Shown piece by piece: positions 8,246 through 16,424 of a DNA stretch of 64,000 nt. Position 1 is the stretch's first letter. Every line of letters begins with the position of its first letter. A model generated the notes under the pieces. That model saw only the letters and a program-made list of their open reading frames with translations, searched no databases and was not told the origin of the DNA. Both the position numbers and the translations under genes were made by a program. The stretch comes from HGW-17 sp964516435 (GTDB lineage: Bacteria; Myxococcota_A; Polyangia; HGW-17), in the NCBI GenBank assembly GCA_964516435.1, contig CAZEZP010000004.1, forward strand, positions 59,272 through 123,271, read 5' to 3'.

Positions 8246-9481
8246 TCAGAACTTCACGGAGGCATCGACCTGGATGCGGGTGTAGGCCGTGTCGTCGCCG
8301 TCGTCGATGGTGGAGCGCTGCACGGTGGCGCCCAGCAGGAAGTTGTCGGTCAGCGCGAACTCGGCGCTCACCACGTGCCCGGCGCCGCCGGTGCTGGATC
8401 CGATGAAATCCGAATCCGCATAGGTGCCGAACACGGCGTCCTTCTGCAGTGAACGGAAGTTGTACACCAGTTTCCAGCCCATGGCCTTGCTGCTGTCGCC
8501 TACGGAGAAACCCGCCAGGAAACCGGTCTTTTCCTCGTCGGCCGCCAGGTTCATCGCCAGTTGCCCAAAAATCGCGAACGGCAGGCTGCCCGCCTTGCCC
8601 TTCAATTCCAGACCGGCATCCACGATATTGTAATCGTTGATGTAATGGTTTTCCGCATCCAGCGTGTTTCCGAAGGCCTTTTCCTCGTAGATGGGACCAT
8701 AACCAATGATTTTGGTGAAATCATAGAATCCGCCAGCCACGCACACCTTGAAATCGCCGAACTCCAGGTGCGTGCGCACCTGCCCGCCCAGGATGTGGGA
8801 ATCCTTCTCGTCCCCCTTGCGGTCCGCATTCCAGTACGCCAGCCCCAGCGCCGAAATTTTCGTGGTGCCGAACTTCACCTCGTACGACAGGGTCAATCCT
8901 TCCGGCGTGAGATCGCTGTCCCAGATCAACTGGGAATCGCCCGGGCGAAACAGGGGGTTCTTCATCTTGCCGCCCACGAGCGAAAGTCCCTCGACGGGCT
9001 TGTACTGGAAATAGGCCAAATCGATGCTCACGGGTTTCTTGGTGAAAGCCGGAGAAAGCGTCTGGTTGGTGGAGATAGGGTCGCCGCTGCCGGAGGCCAC
9101 CTGGAAGCCGACCTCCATCTGCCTGGAGATTTCCGCAAAGGCGCCGAAGCGCATGCGGACACGGTGGCGGTGATCCATCTCGTCATCGCCCTTCTCGATG
9201 GCCTCGTGCCGGTAGCGGACGTCGCCCTTGAACTTGAGGGAATCGCCCGGCTTCTTTTCCGCGCTCTTTGCATCCTTCTTTTCTGTGTCCTTCTTTTCGG
9301 CCGGCGCATTTTCCGGCTTGGCCTTTTCCGGCTCAGCCGGAGCCGCGGCCGCCGGCGTTTCAGTTGCCGGCGCGACCGGCTCGGCCGGAGAGCCGTCCGG
9401 AGCGGAAGCGGGCTCCTGGGCCCAGGCATGGGAAACATACATAAACATCACCAGCGTCAGCATCCATTTCCACGTCTTCAT
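8246..9481 (-). CDS. Outer-membrane porin-like beta-barrel protein
   Basis: After a signal peptide ending SHAWA-QE there is an Ala/Pro/Lys-rich spacer (about residues 22-75, with a KKDTEKKDAKSAEKK stretch). Then come amphipathic beta strands to the end, with the terminal residue Phe (VDASVKF), the usual outer-membrane barrel signal. FKGDVRYRHEAI followed by RHRVRMRFGAFAEI resembles the putative porin family related to alginate/phosphate-selective porins. I chose the ATG at 9481, which has AAGGAG five bases upstream. The GTG at 9487 is too close to that site. The substrate is unknown. Confidence 0.8.
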   Translation of the reverse strand: MKTWKWMLTLVMFMYVSHAWAQEPASAPDGSPAEPVAPATETPAAAAPAEPEKAKPENAPAEKKDTEKKDAKSAEKKPGDSLKFKGDVRYRHEAIEKGDDEMDHRHRVRMRFGAFAEISRQMEVGFQVASGSGDPISTNQTLSPAFTKKPVSIDLAYFQYKPVEGLSLVGGKMKNPLFRPGDSQLIWDSDLTPEGLTLSYEVKFGTTKISALGLAYWNADRKGDEKDSHILGGQVRTHLEFGDFKVCVAGGFYDFTKIIGYGPIYEEKAFGNTLDAENHYINDYNIVDAGLELKGKAGSLPFAIFGQLAMNLAADEEKTGFLAGFSVGDSSKAMGWKLVYNFRSLQKDAVFGTYADSDFIGSSTGGAGHVVSAEFALTDNFLLGATVQRSTIDDGDDTAYTRIQVDASVKF

Positions 9482-9650
9482 GTGCACTCCTTGGCTTGCG
9501 GGAGAAACGCGTCATTTGGAACGCGGCCGGCGTCGACCCGCATCCACCGGCACCGGCACGCTGGCCCGGCTCCATGTCACGTGCATGAAGTTTTCATGAG
9601 AAATCCGCAAGCACGAAAAAACGAGAACATTCGTTATTCCAACTTGAAAG

Positions 9651-9678
9651 TTGAATCCGGCCGTTCTTCTGGTACCCT
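9651..9678 (+). promoter_or_regulatory. Sigma-70-like promoter for the cysteine-rich lipoprotein pair
   Basis: TTGAAT (9651-9656) and TACCCT (9673-9678) are 16 bases apart, followed by GGAGGA and the ATG at 9697. Read by eye. Confidence 0.4.
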
Positions 9679-9696
9679 GTCGCCGGAGGAAGCGCA

Positions 9697-11106
9697 ATGT
9701 CTCTACCGGGCCGGCCGATTCTTTTCCTGCTTCTTTTGCTGCTGCTCTCCGCCTGCACCTTCGACACGTCGGGGCTGAAGAGGCAGACGCCCGTCACCTG
9801 CGGAAACGGAATGCTGGACGACGGGGAAGTCTGCGACGGGGACGACCTGAATCAAAAGACCTGCGAAAGCCTGGGGTACCTGGGCGGAACGCTCGCCTGC
9901 GCCGCCGACTGCACCCTCGACACGCGCGCCTGCACCGAACCCACGTGCGGCGACGGCTCGCGGAAAGGTTTCGAAGTCTGCGACGGCGCCGACCTGAACG
10001 GGGAAACCTGCCAGTCGCAGGGTTTCTCTTCCGGCATTCTCCTGTGCGCCGCCGACTGCCGCTCCTTCGATACCTCCTCCTGCAGCCTGTGCGGAAACGG
10101 CCAACTGGATGAAGGCGAAACGTGCGATGGAGAGGAACTCGGCGACAAGAGTTGCGAATCCCTGGGATTCTTCACGGGCACGCTCGCCTGCCTTCCGACC
10201 TGCCGGGGTGTCGACACCCGCAACTGCACCAACTGCGGCAATGACAGGCTCGATATCAACGAAGTCTGCGATGGCACGGCAGGCATCGATGAAACCTGCC
10301 TGGGCCACGGCTGCCGCTCGGGCACGGTCACGTGTGCGGCCGACTGCGGATCGCTCAACCTCTCCGGCTGCTATGCCGGACACGACGAGGATGGAGATGG
10401 CCTCGACGACAACTGCGACAACTGCCCTTCCGTCGTCAACGCCAGCCAGGCCAACGCCGACAACGACCAGATCGGGGACGACTGCGAGGCGCTTTCGAAC
10501 CCCACGCTGGTCGGCAACCTGCTGTTCTTCGACCCCTTCACGACGTCTTCCTCCATGTGGACAAAGGAATCGGGAAACTGGGCGGTGTCTGGAGACGCCG
10601 CAACAGGGTCTGGAAATACGCTGGGGTACGGAAACTACTATCTCGACAGCCCCACCCTGCCCGCGCACGGCTATTCCGTGGAAACCACCTTCTACTTCAC
10701 CAGCGACCCCGGTGACCTCGACTTCAATCCCTACGCGGCCGTGGTATTCGGGTGGAAGATGGATGGACCATTCGGCGCCCTTTCCGATGCCTGGGCCTGC
10801 GCCTGGAAACGCAGGGAGAAAAAACTCAGCATGCTGCAATTCGAAACGACAGGCTGGAGCGAAAAGGCATCGAACTCCGTAACCAGCAATGCGGGCAACA
10901 ACCAGTGGCGCCGCCTGCGGGCCGATGTGAGCGCTGGCGGCATCACCTGCTCGTATACGGATGAAACCTCCACCAGTCCACCGGTGGTCATCAACTATTC
11001 CAATGCATCCGCCACCAACGGCAAGGTGGGCCTTCGCATCAACGACACCAGCGCCGTGTTCACATCCTTCGTGGTGTATCAGGCCAGCACGGGCACCACG
11101 AATTGA
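9697..11106 (+). CDS. Lipoprotein with four Myxococcus cysteine-rich repeats and a lectin-like C-terminal domain
   Basis: A signal peptide with lipobox LSAC leads to four consecutive repeats of about 45 residues (residues about 30-225). Each has six cysteines in the pattern CGNG...CDG...C...C..DC...C, which matches the Myxococcus cysteine-rich repeat. A thrombospondin type-3-like calcium-binding segment follows (DEDGDGLDDNCDNCP). The last 200 residues (from about LLFFDPFTT) look like a concanavalin A-type beta sandwich. The protein is therefore probably a surface-exposed, disulfide-rigid stalk carrying a binding domain. It is paralogous to the next gene. GGAGGA precedes the ATG. Confidence 0.85.
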   Translation: MSLPGRPILFLLLLLLLSACTFDTSGLKRQTPVTCGNGMLDDGEVCDGDDLNQKTCESLGYLGGTLACAADCTLDTRACTEPTCGDGSRKGFEVCDGADLNGETCQSQGFSSGILLCAADCRSFDTSSCSLCGNGQLDEGETCDGEELGDKSCESLGFFTGTLACLPTCRGVDTRNCTNCGNDRLDINEVCDGTAGIDETCLGHGCRSGTVTCAADCGSLNLSGCYAGHDEDGDGLDDNCDNCPSVVNASQANADNDQIGDDCEALSNPTLVGNLLFFDPFTTSSSMWTKESGNWAVSGDAATGSGNTLGYGNYYLDSPTLPAHGYSVETTFYFTSDPGDLDFNPYAAVVFGWKMDGPFGALSDAWACAWKRREKKLSMLQFETTGWSEKASNSVTSNAGNNQWRRLRADVSAGGITCSYTDETSTSPPVVINYSNASATNGKVGLRINDTSAVFTSFVVYQASTGTTN

Positions 11107-11159
11107 TACTGGCATGGCCGCTGGATCGTTTGGCTGTATACTAGGGGAGGAGGAACATC

Positions 11160-12830
11160 ATGAAACACTCGATTCACCTGATTCTCGTCACGGCCGGAAT
11201 CCTTCTGGCGCTGCAGGCGTGCACGTTCGATACCTCCGGAACGAAAGGTTCGACTAATAATAACACAAATAATAATGTAAATAATAATAACAACAATATC
11301 AACAACAATAATACAAACAACACGAACAATCCCGGTTGCGGAAATGGCGTCATCGATACGGGAGAGACCTGCGACGGCACCAGTGTGGGAGAGGCCACCT
11401 GCCAAAGCCTTGGCCACGTGGGCGGCACGCTCGCCTGTGCGGCCGACTGCAGGTCCTATGACGATTCCGGCTGCACGGACTGCGGAAACGGCATCATCGA
11501 CGGCGCGGAAACCTGCGACGGCACCAACCTGGGCGGGGCCACCTGCGAAAGCCTGGCCTTTCCGGGGGGCGGCACGCTCGCCTGCACGGCGGCCTGCGCC
11601 TTCGACACCACCGGCTGTATCGATCATCTATGCGCAAACGGCATCCTGGAACCCACGGAGCAATGCGACGGCTCGGAACTGAACAACGCCACCTGCCAGA
11701 GCCTGGGGTTCTTCGCCGGCGTGCTCGCCTGCACGAACGAATGCACCTTCGACACGGGGGCCTGCCACAACTGCGGCAACAACAGGGTCGATGCCCCGGA
11801 GCAGTGCGACAGGACCGATCTGAACAATCAGACCTGCTCCTCCCGGGGCTTTTACACCGGCGAACTGCAATGCACGGACACCTGCACATTCGATGAATCC
11901 CGGTGCACCAACTGCGGCAACGGACAACTGAATGACGGCGAGGTCTGCGATGGCACAGACTTCGGCGGGCAGACGTGCCGCACGCTGCGATGCCGCTCCG
12001 ACGCCCTGCCCTCCTGCAGCATGAACTGCCTGTCCATCAGCCTGGACCCCTGCAAAGCCAACCACAACGAGGATGGCGACAGCGACAGCAACGGCACCCT
12101 CGACGACAACTGCGACAACTGCCCCGCCATCCCCAACGGCAACCAGGACAACGGTGATGGCGACGAGATCGGGGATTTCTGCGAACGCCCCAACAACAGC
12201 AACTTCGTTTCCAAAATCGCCTACTTCGAGCCGTTCAGGGCGACGACCGGCTGGAGTTCAACAGGCAACGGCGACTGGACACACGACGCGACCGCCGACA
12301 CCATCCGGGGCGCGCCCCTTTCCACGAGCACCGACCGCACGAGCCACTACCTGTACACGACCAATACGGCCAGCGACCGATACGCCGTAGAAGTCACGTT
12401 CCACTATGCGGCCGCAGCCGTGGACCCCGGGCACCGCGCGGGCGTGATCTTCGCGTACAACAAGGATGGCAATGGCGTGCTGTCCCGGGCGTATCGCTGC
12501 GTGTTCGAGCGCAACACCAACGAACTGCAATTGTGGCGCTATACTACATACCAAAATCAGGGTTGGGTGAAAAGAACATGGCAAATTGCAAATAGTATAG
12601 CCAATTATAGTTTGCCTCGCACCATCCGGGCATTCGTAGTGAGATTGCGTGTCAACAATGTTGATTACAATTACGTTGCCTGTCAATACATGGATGCAAA
12701 TAATGCCTACCCGGGTATTGTAACCGCTGAATTCCAGGATGACTACCCGTTCGCCCTCAATGCGCAGGCCGGCCTGACGATCGACAACGAAACGGCCGTC
12801 TTCCGTTCGTTCACGTACTACGCCAATTGA
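11160..12830 (+). CDS. Lipoprotein with Asn-rich linker, five Myxococcus cysteine-rich repeats and a lectin-like C-terminal domain
   Basis: Paralogue of the preceding gene, 53 bases downstream, with its own GGAGGAGGAAC Shine-Dalgarno. After the lipobox cysteine (LQAC) comes an asparagine/threonine-only linker of about 25 residues (residues about 33-58), then five six-cysteine repeats (about 59-300), a thrombospondin-3-like DxDxDG segment, and a C-terminal beta-sandwich-like domain starting near IAYFEPF. The linker DNA is a run of AAT/AAC codons. A second AT-rich patch lies inside the C-terminal domain at 12535-12735. It is probably a cell-surface adhesin or binding protein. Confidence 0.85.
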   Translation: MKHSIHLILVTAGILLALQACTFDTSGTKGSTNNNTNNNVNNNNNNINNNNTNNTNNPGCGNGVIDTGETCDGTSVGEATCQSLGHVGGTLACAADCRSYDDSGCTDCGNGIIDGAETCDGTNLGGATCESLAFPGGGTLACTAACAFDTTGCIDHLCANGILEPTEQCDGSELNNATCQSLGFFAGVLACTNECTFDTGACHNCGNNRVDAPEQCDRTDLNNQTCSSRGFYTGELQCTDTCTFDESRCTNCGNGQLNDGEVCDGTDFGGQTCRTLRCRSDALPSCSMNCLSISLDPCKANHNEDGDSDSNGTLDDNCDNCPAIPNGNQDNGDGDEIGDFCERPNNSNFVSKIAYFEPFRATTGWSSTGNGDWTHDATADTIRGAPLSTSTDRTSHYLYTTNTASDRYAVEVTFHYAAAAVDPGHRAGVIFAYNKDGNGVLSRAYRCVFERNTNELQLWRYTTYQNQGWVKRTWQIANSIANYSLPRTIRAFVVRLRVNNVDYNYVACQYMDANNAYPGIVTAEFQDDYPFALNAQAGLTIDNETAVFRSFTYYAN

Positions 12831-12843
12831 AATCGTTCAATTG
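12824..12843. terminator. Perfect AT-rich hairpin between convergent genes
   Basis: CAATTGAA (12824-12831) and TTCAATTG (12836-12843) are perfect inverted repeats with a 4-base loop, overlapping the stop codon of the cysteine-rich lipoprotein. No clear U-tract follows, so a role as terminator or 3' stability hairpin is only a suggestion. Confidence 0.3.
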
Positions 12844-12906
12844 AATTCCCCCGAAACCAGAATAATGAAATCATAAATTCAATAGAAAAAAAGGAGGGAT
12901 TCCTAC

Positions 12907-14106
12907 CTACGAAATCACGCCATGCCTGCGCCCCACCTTCGCGAAGGCCTCGATGGCGCGGTCGAGTTCCTCCCGGGTGTGGATGGCGGAAATCTGCGTG
13001 CGGATGCGCGCCTCGCCCTTGGGCACCACGGGATAACTGAAGCCGATGACGTAGATGCCTTCCTGCAGCAGGTCGTCGGCCATGAGGGCGGCCAGCCGGG
13101 CGTCCCCGAGCATCACCGGGCAGATGGGATGATCCTTGCCGCGCAGCGTGAAGCCCAGTTTTTCCATTTCGGCGCGGAAATAGCGGTGATTGCTCTCCAG
13201 CCGGTCACGCAGTTCGGTGGTCTCCTCGAGCATGTCGAGCACTTCCAGCGTCACGGCCGTGATGGTGGGCGAAAGCGTGTTGGAGAAGAGATACGGCCGG
13301 CTGCGCTGGCGCAGGATCTCCACGATTTCCCTGTGGGCCGCCGTGAAGCCGCCGGAACCGCCGCCCAGGGCCTTGCCGAACGTGGAGGTCACGATATCCA
13401 CGCGGTCCATCACGCCGTTGTACTCGTGCGTGCCGCGCCCGCGGGCGCCAACGAAACCGGAGGCGTGCGAATCGTCCACCATCACGAGTGCCTGGTAGCG
13501 GTCCGCCAGGTCGCACACGCCCTTGAGGTTGGCGATGATGCCATCCATGGAAAACACGCCGTCGGTGGCGATCATCTTGAGGCGCGCGCCCTCGGCATCG
13601 GCCTTCTTCAACTGGTCCTCGAGATCGTTCATGTCGTTGTTGCGGTAGCGGTAGCGCTTGGCTTTGCACAGGCGCACGCCGTCGATGATGGAGGCGTGGT
13701 TGAGCGCGTCGCTGATGATGGCGTCGTCGGGTCCCAGCAGCGTCTCGAAGAGACCGCCATTGGCATCGAAGCAGGAGGAATACAGGATGGCGTCATCCTT
13801 GCCCACGAACGCGGCCACGCGCCGCTCCAGTTCCTTGTGGATGTCGAGCGTGCCCACGATGAAGCGCACGGAAGCCATGCCGTAGGCATACTTGTCCAGG
13901 CTGGCCTTGGCCGCCTGCACCAGGCGCGGATGGTTGGCCAGACCCAGGTAGTTGTTGGCGCACATGTTGATCACGGGCGTCTCGCGTCCCTGGACGCGGA
14001 TATTGGAAGACTGCGGCGTCACCACGACGCGTTCGCGCTTGTAGAGTCCGGCATCGCGGATGGACTGCAGTTCGCCTTCGAGGATTTCCTTGAGTTTTCC
14101 GTACAT
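12907..14106 (-). CDS. kbl: Glycine C-acetyltransferase (2-amino-3-ketobutyrate CoA ligase)
   Basis: This PLP enzyme converts 2-amino-3-ketobutyrate plus CoA to glycine and acetyl-CoA, the second step of threonine breakdown. The sequence is a full-length alpha-oxoamine synthase (399 residues) and matches Kbl over its length: ANNYLGLANHP near the N-terminus, DDSHASGF (PLP-nitrogen Asp and His), and TSTFGKALGG with the Schiff-base Lys245. GGAGGTGATGC precedes the ATG. The usual partner, threonine dehydrogenase (tdh), is not adjacent, so its source of ketobutyrate must be encoded elsewhere. Confidence 0.95.
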   Translation of the reverse strand: MYGKLKEILEGELQSIRDAGLYKRERVVVTPQSSNIRVQGRETPVINMCANNYLGLANHPRLVQAAKASLDKYAYGMASVRFIVGTLDIHKELERRVAAFVGKDDAILYSSCFDANGGLFETLLGPDDAIISDALNHASIIDGVRLCKAKRYRYRNNDMNDLEDQLKKADAEGARLKMIATDGVFSMDGIIANLKGVCDLADRYQALVMVDDSHASGFVGARGRGTHEYNGVMDRVDIVTSTFGKALGGGSGGFTAAHREIVEILRQRSRPYLFSNTLSPTITAVTLEVLDMLEETTELRDRLESNHRYFRAEMEKLGFTLRGKDHPICPVMLGDARLAALMADDLLQEGIYVIGFSYPVVPKGEARIRTQISAIHTREELDRAIEAFAKVGRRHGVIS

Positions 14107-14264
14107 GCATCACCTCCGGTGGAAAAACGGGATTCAAAAGCAGAAAAGGGAAAAAAACCCGCCCTGTTAGTAACGCAAAAGCACCGCAATGAAAAGCGAA
14201 AACCAAACGGTCCGCTTCATGCGCCTGCCGCCTGCGCCCGCCAGGACGGCCGGAAAGCGGCCGG

Positions 14265-16286
14265 TCAGCCGAAGGACGGGTGATGCACCAGGGGGACCTT
14301 GCCCTCCAGCGCCGTGATGAGGCGGCGGGTGCGCACCATTTCGAGCACCGCGAAGATCAGCGGCGCCAGGATGCGGTCCTCCTCCACGAAGAAGATGCTG
14401 GGATTGGCCTCCAGCGCATCGAAGAGGATCTGCGTGCCGCGCCCGAGCTCCTTGTGGAAGGGCTTGCGGAAATGCAGCGCCTGGAAGGCCGTGAGGAACT
14501 CGATGGCGATGATCTTCTCCACGTTCTCGATGACGGTGCGCGTCTTGCGGGCGGCGATGAGCCCCATGCTCACGTGGTCCTCGGTATTTTCGCATGTGGG
14601 GATGGAATCCACCGAGGCCGGGAAGCACTGGCTCTTGTTCTCGGAGACCAGGGCGGCCGCCGTGTACTGGGGAATCATGAAGCCGGAATTGAGCCCGCTC
14701 TTGTGGATCAGCAGGGAGGGAAGCCCGTTGTTGTGCTTGCCGTCGACGATCTTGGCCACCCGGCGCTCGGAAATGGAGCCCAGTTCGGCAACTGCCATAG
14801 TCAAATAATCCATGGCCAGCGCCAGCGGCTCGCCGTGGAAATTGCCGCCGCTGCGCACCGCCGCCCGGCAGGCATCGATGGACAGCGTCCTGCGGTATTC
14901 CTCCGGGTCCTCGGGACCGTCCGGGGGAAAGATCAGCGGATTGTCCGTGGATGAGTTGGCCTCGATGAGCAGCATCTCCATGACGTGGGTGAGCGCGTTG
15001 CGCACCGCGCCATGAACCTGCGAGGCGCAGCGGAACGAGTAGTCGTCCTGCACGGGCGGAATCAGCGGCACGGCCCGCTCGAGGAGTTCCGCCACCTGGG
15101 TGAGTTGCTCACGCAGCCGGGCGGCCGCCGGCGTCTCCTTCTCGAACAGGCGCCGGATGCAGGACTGCAGCCGCACCTGGACGGGATGCAGTCCCCGGCG
15201 CATGGCGCGGGCCACGGGGTCCAGCGGCATCTTCTCCGCGCTCTCCGCCTGCCCATCGGCGGGCATGGCCGCCAGCGCATGCGGATTCTGGCGGGCCGCT
15301 TCCAGTTCCGAAACCATGCTGTGGAGGTCTTCCTCCATGCCGGTCTCCCGAGCGACGGTTTCATTTTCCTGCAACTGGCGGATGCACTTGTCCAGAATGG
15401 CCAGGTTCAGCGGAGAGGCCAGCAGTGAACTGCCCTCCACCAGCAGGCGGACGTTGGCTGCCGAGGCTTCCTGCCCCGGATAGGGGCGGGCCGCGGCGAT
15501 TTCGGGGTCGAACGCCGTACGGATGCCCTGCATGGCCTCGAGCGAGAGCGCGCAACTCATGTCGGCCTGCATGACCAGGCCCTCGGCGTCATAGGCGTTC
15601 ATGATGCCCAGGGCACACGTCACCTGCACCCCGTTGGTGAGCGCGAGCCCCTCCTTGGCTTCCAGGTCTACAGGCGAATAATCGTGGAAAGTCTTGAGAT
15701 TTTCCGGCGTGGCGGCCACGAACCCCTCCGGATCGGGCGTCTCCACGATGTCCAGATCCCGCCGGGACGCGCGCCGGCGGGAGGGATCGTAGATGCGCCC
15801 GCCGGGATCCCCCACGAGCACCAGCGACAGGTGCGAAAGCGGAGCCAGATCCCCGGAGGCGCTCACGCTGCCCTGATCGGGCACCCATGGATAGACGTCC
15901 CGGTTGAGCAGTTCCACGATCTTCTCGAGCACCACCGGCCGCAGTCCGCTGTGGCCACGGCACAGGGCGTTGGCGCGCAGCAGCAGCGCCGCCCGCACGA
16001 TGTCCTCGCCCAGGGGGGTGCCAATGCCGGAGGCGTGGGAACGCAGCAGGTTGTGCTGGAGCGTCTTGGTGTCCTCGCGGCTGATGAACACGTTGCGCTT
16101 GCTGCCGAATCCGGTGGTGAGGCCATAGACGGGCACGTTGTGCTCCACGAGCCGGTCCACCACGGCCCGGCAGCGCTCCGTGCGGCGAAGCGCCTCTGGA
16201 GAGATGCGCACCCGGCGGCGAAGCCGGGCCACCTCGACCACGTCCCTGAGTTGCAGATTCCGACCATCGATCCACAAGGTTTCCAT
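14265..16286 (-). CDS. hutH: Oversized histidine ammonia-lyase (aromatic amino acid lyase family)
   Basis: This MIO enzyme would deaminate histidine to urocanate. Ala143-Ser144-Gly145 (VSASGDLAPLSH) would form the MIO cofactor. YGLTTGFG carries the catalytic Tyr, and LLRSHASG has the Ser-His pair found at the specificity position in histidine-specific lyases. ENxxQCFPASVDSIPTCENTEDHVSM is the conserved C-terminal block. At 673 residues it is about 160 longer than usual. Roughly 110-135 extra, charged, helical residues lie between the LLVEGS segment and VQDDYSFRC (near residue 415). I chose the ATG at 16286, which is preceded by GAGGAG; the frame open to 17732 is only antisense overlap. No other hut gene is adjacent. 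Confidence 0.85.
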   Translation of the reverse strand: METLWIDGRNLQLRDVVEVARLRRRVRISPEALRRTERCRAVVDRLVEHNVPVYGLTTGFGSKRNVFISREDTKTLQHNLLRSHASGIGTPLGEDIVRAALLLRANALCRGHSGLRPVVLEKIVELLNRDVYPWVPDQGSVSASGDLAPLSHLSLVLVGDPGGRIYDPSRRRASRRDLDIVETPDPEGFVAATPENLKTFHDYSPVDLEAKEGLALTNGVQVTCALGIMNAYDAEGLVMQADMSCALSLEAMQGIRTAFDPEIAAARPYPGQEASAANVRLLVEGSSLLASPLNLAILDKCIRQLQENETVARETGMEEDLHSMVSELEAARQNPHALAAMPADGQAESAEKMPLDPVARAMRRGLHPVQVRLQSCIRRLFEKETPAAARLREQLTQVAELLERAVPLIPPVQDDYSFRCASQVHGAVRNALTHVMEMLLIEANSSTDNPLIFPPDGPEDPEEYRRTLSIDACRAAVRSGGNFHGEPLALAMDYLTMAVAELGSISERRVAKIVDGKHNNGLPSLLIHKSGLNSGFMIPQYTAAALVSENKSQCFPASVDSIPTCENTEDHVSMGLIAARKTRTVIENVEKIIAIEFLTAFQALHFRKPFHKELGRGTQILFDALEANPSIFFVEEDRILAPLIFAVLEMVRTRRLITALEGKVPLVHHPSFG

Positions 16287-16424
16287 GGATGACTCCTCAC
16301 GGGGATGTTTTTTCAGCGCACCGGCAGGCATTTTGCCACTCGACAGGGCCGGGCGCCTCTGATAAGAGGGTTGGTACCATGAATGCGGGGTGGATTGCAC
16401 CCCCCTTTTCGAGGAAACGAGACC

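Noticed and set aside
9482..9487. GTG start for the porin gene
   Set aside because: It lies only two bases from the AAGGAG site; the ATG at 9481 is better spaced.
12907..14106. Threonine breakdown operon kbl-tdh
   Set aside because: kbl is clear but no threonine dehydrogenase gene is adjacent on either side.
12922..14283. 453-codon open frame antisense to kbl
   Set aside because: Low-complexity Val/Gly/His-rich shadow; no ribosome site and the minus-strand Kbl is unmistakable.
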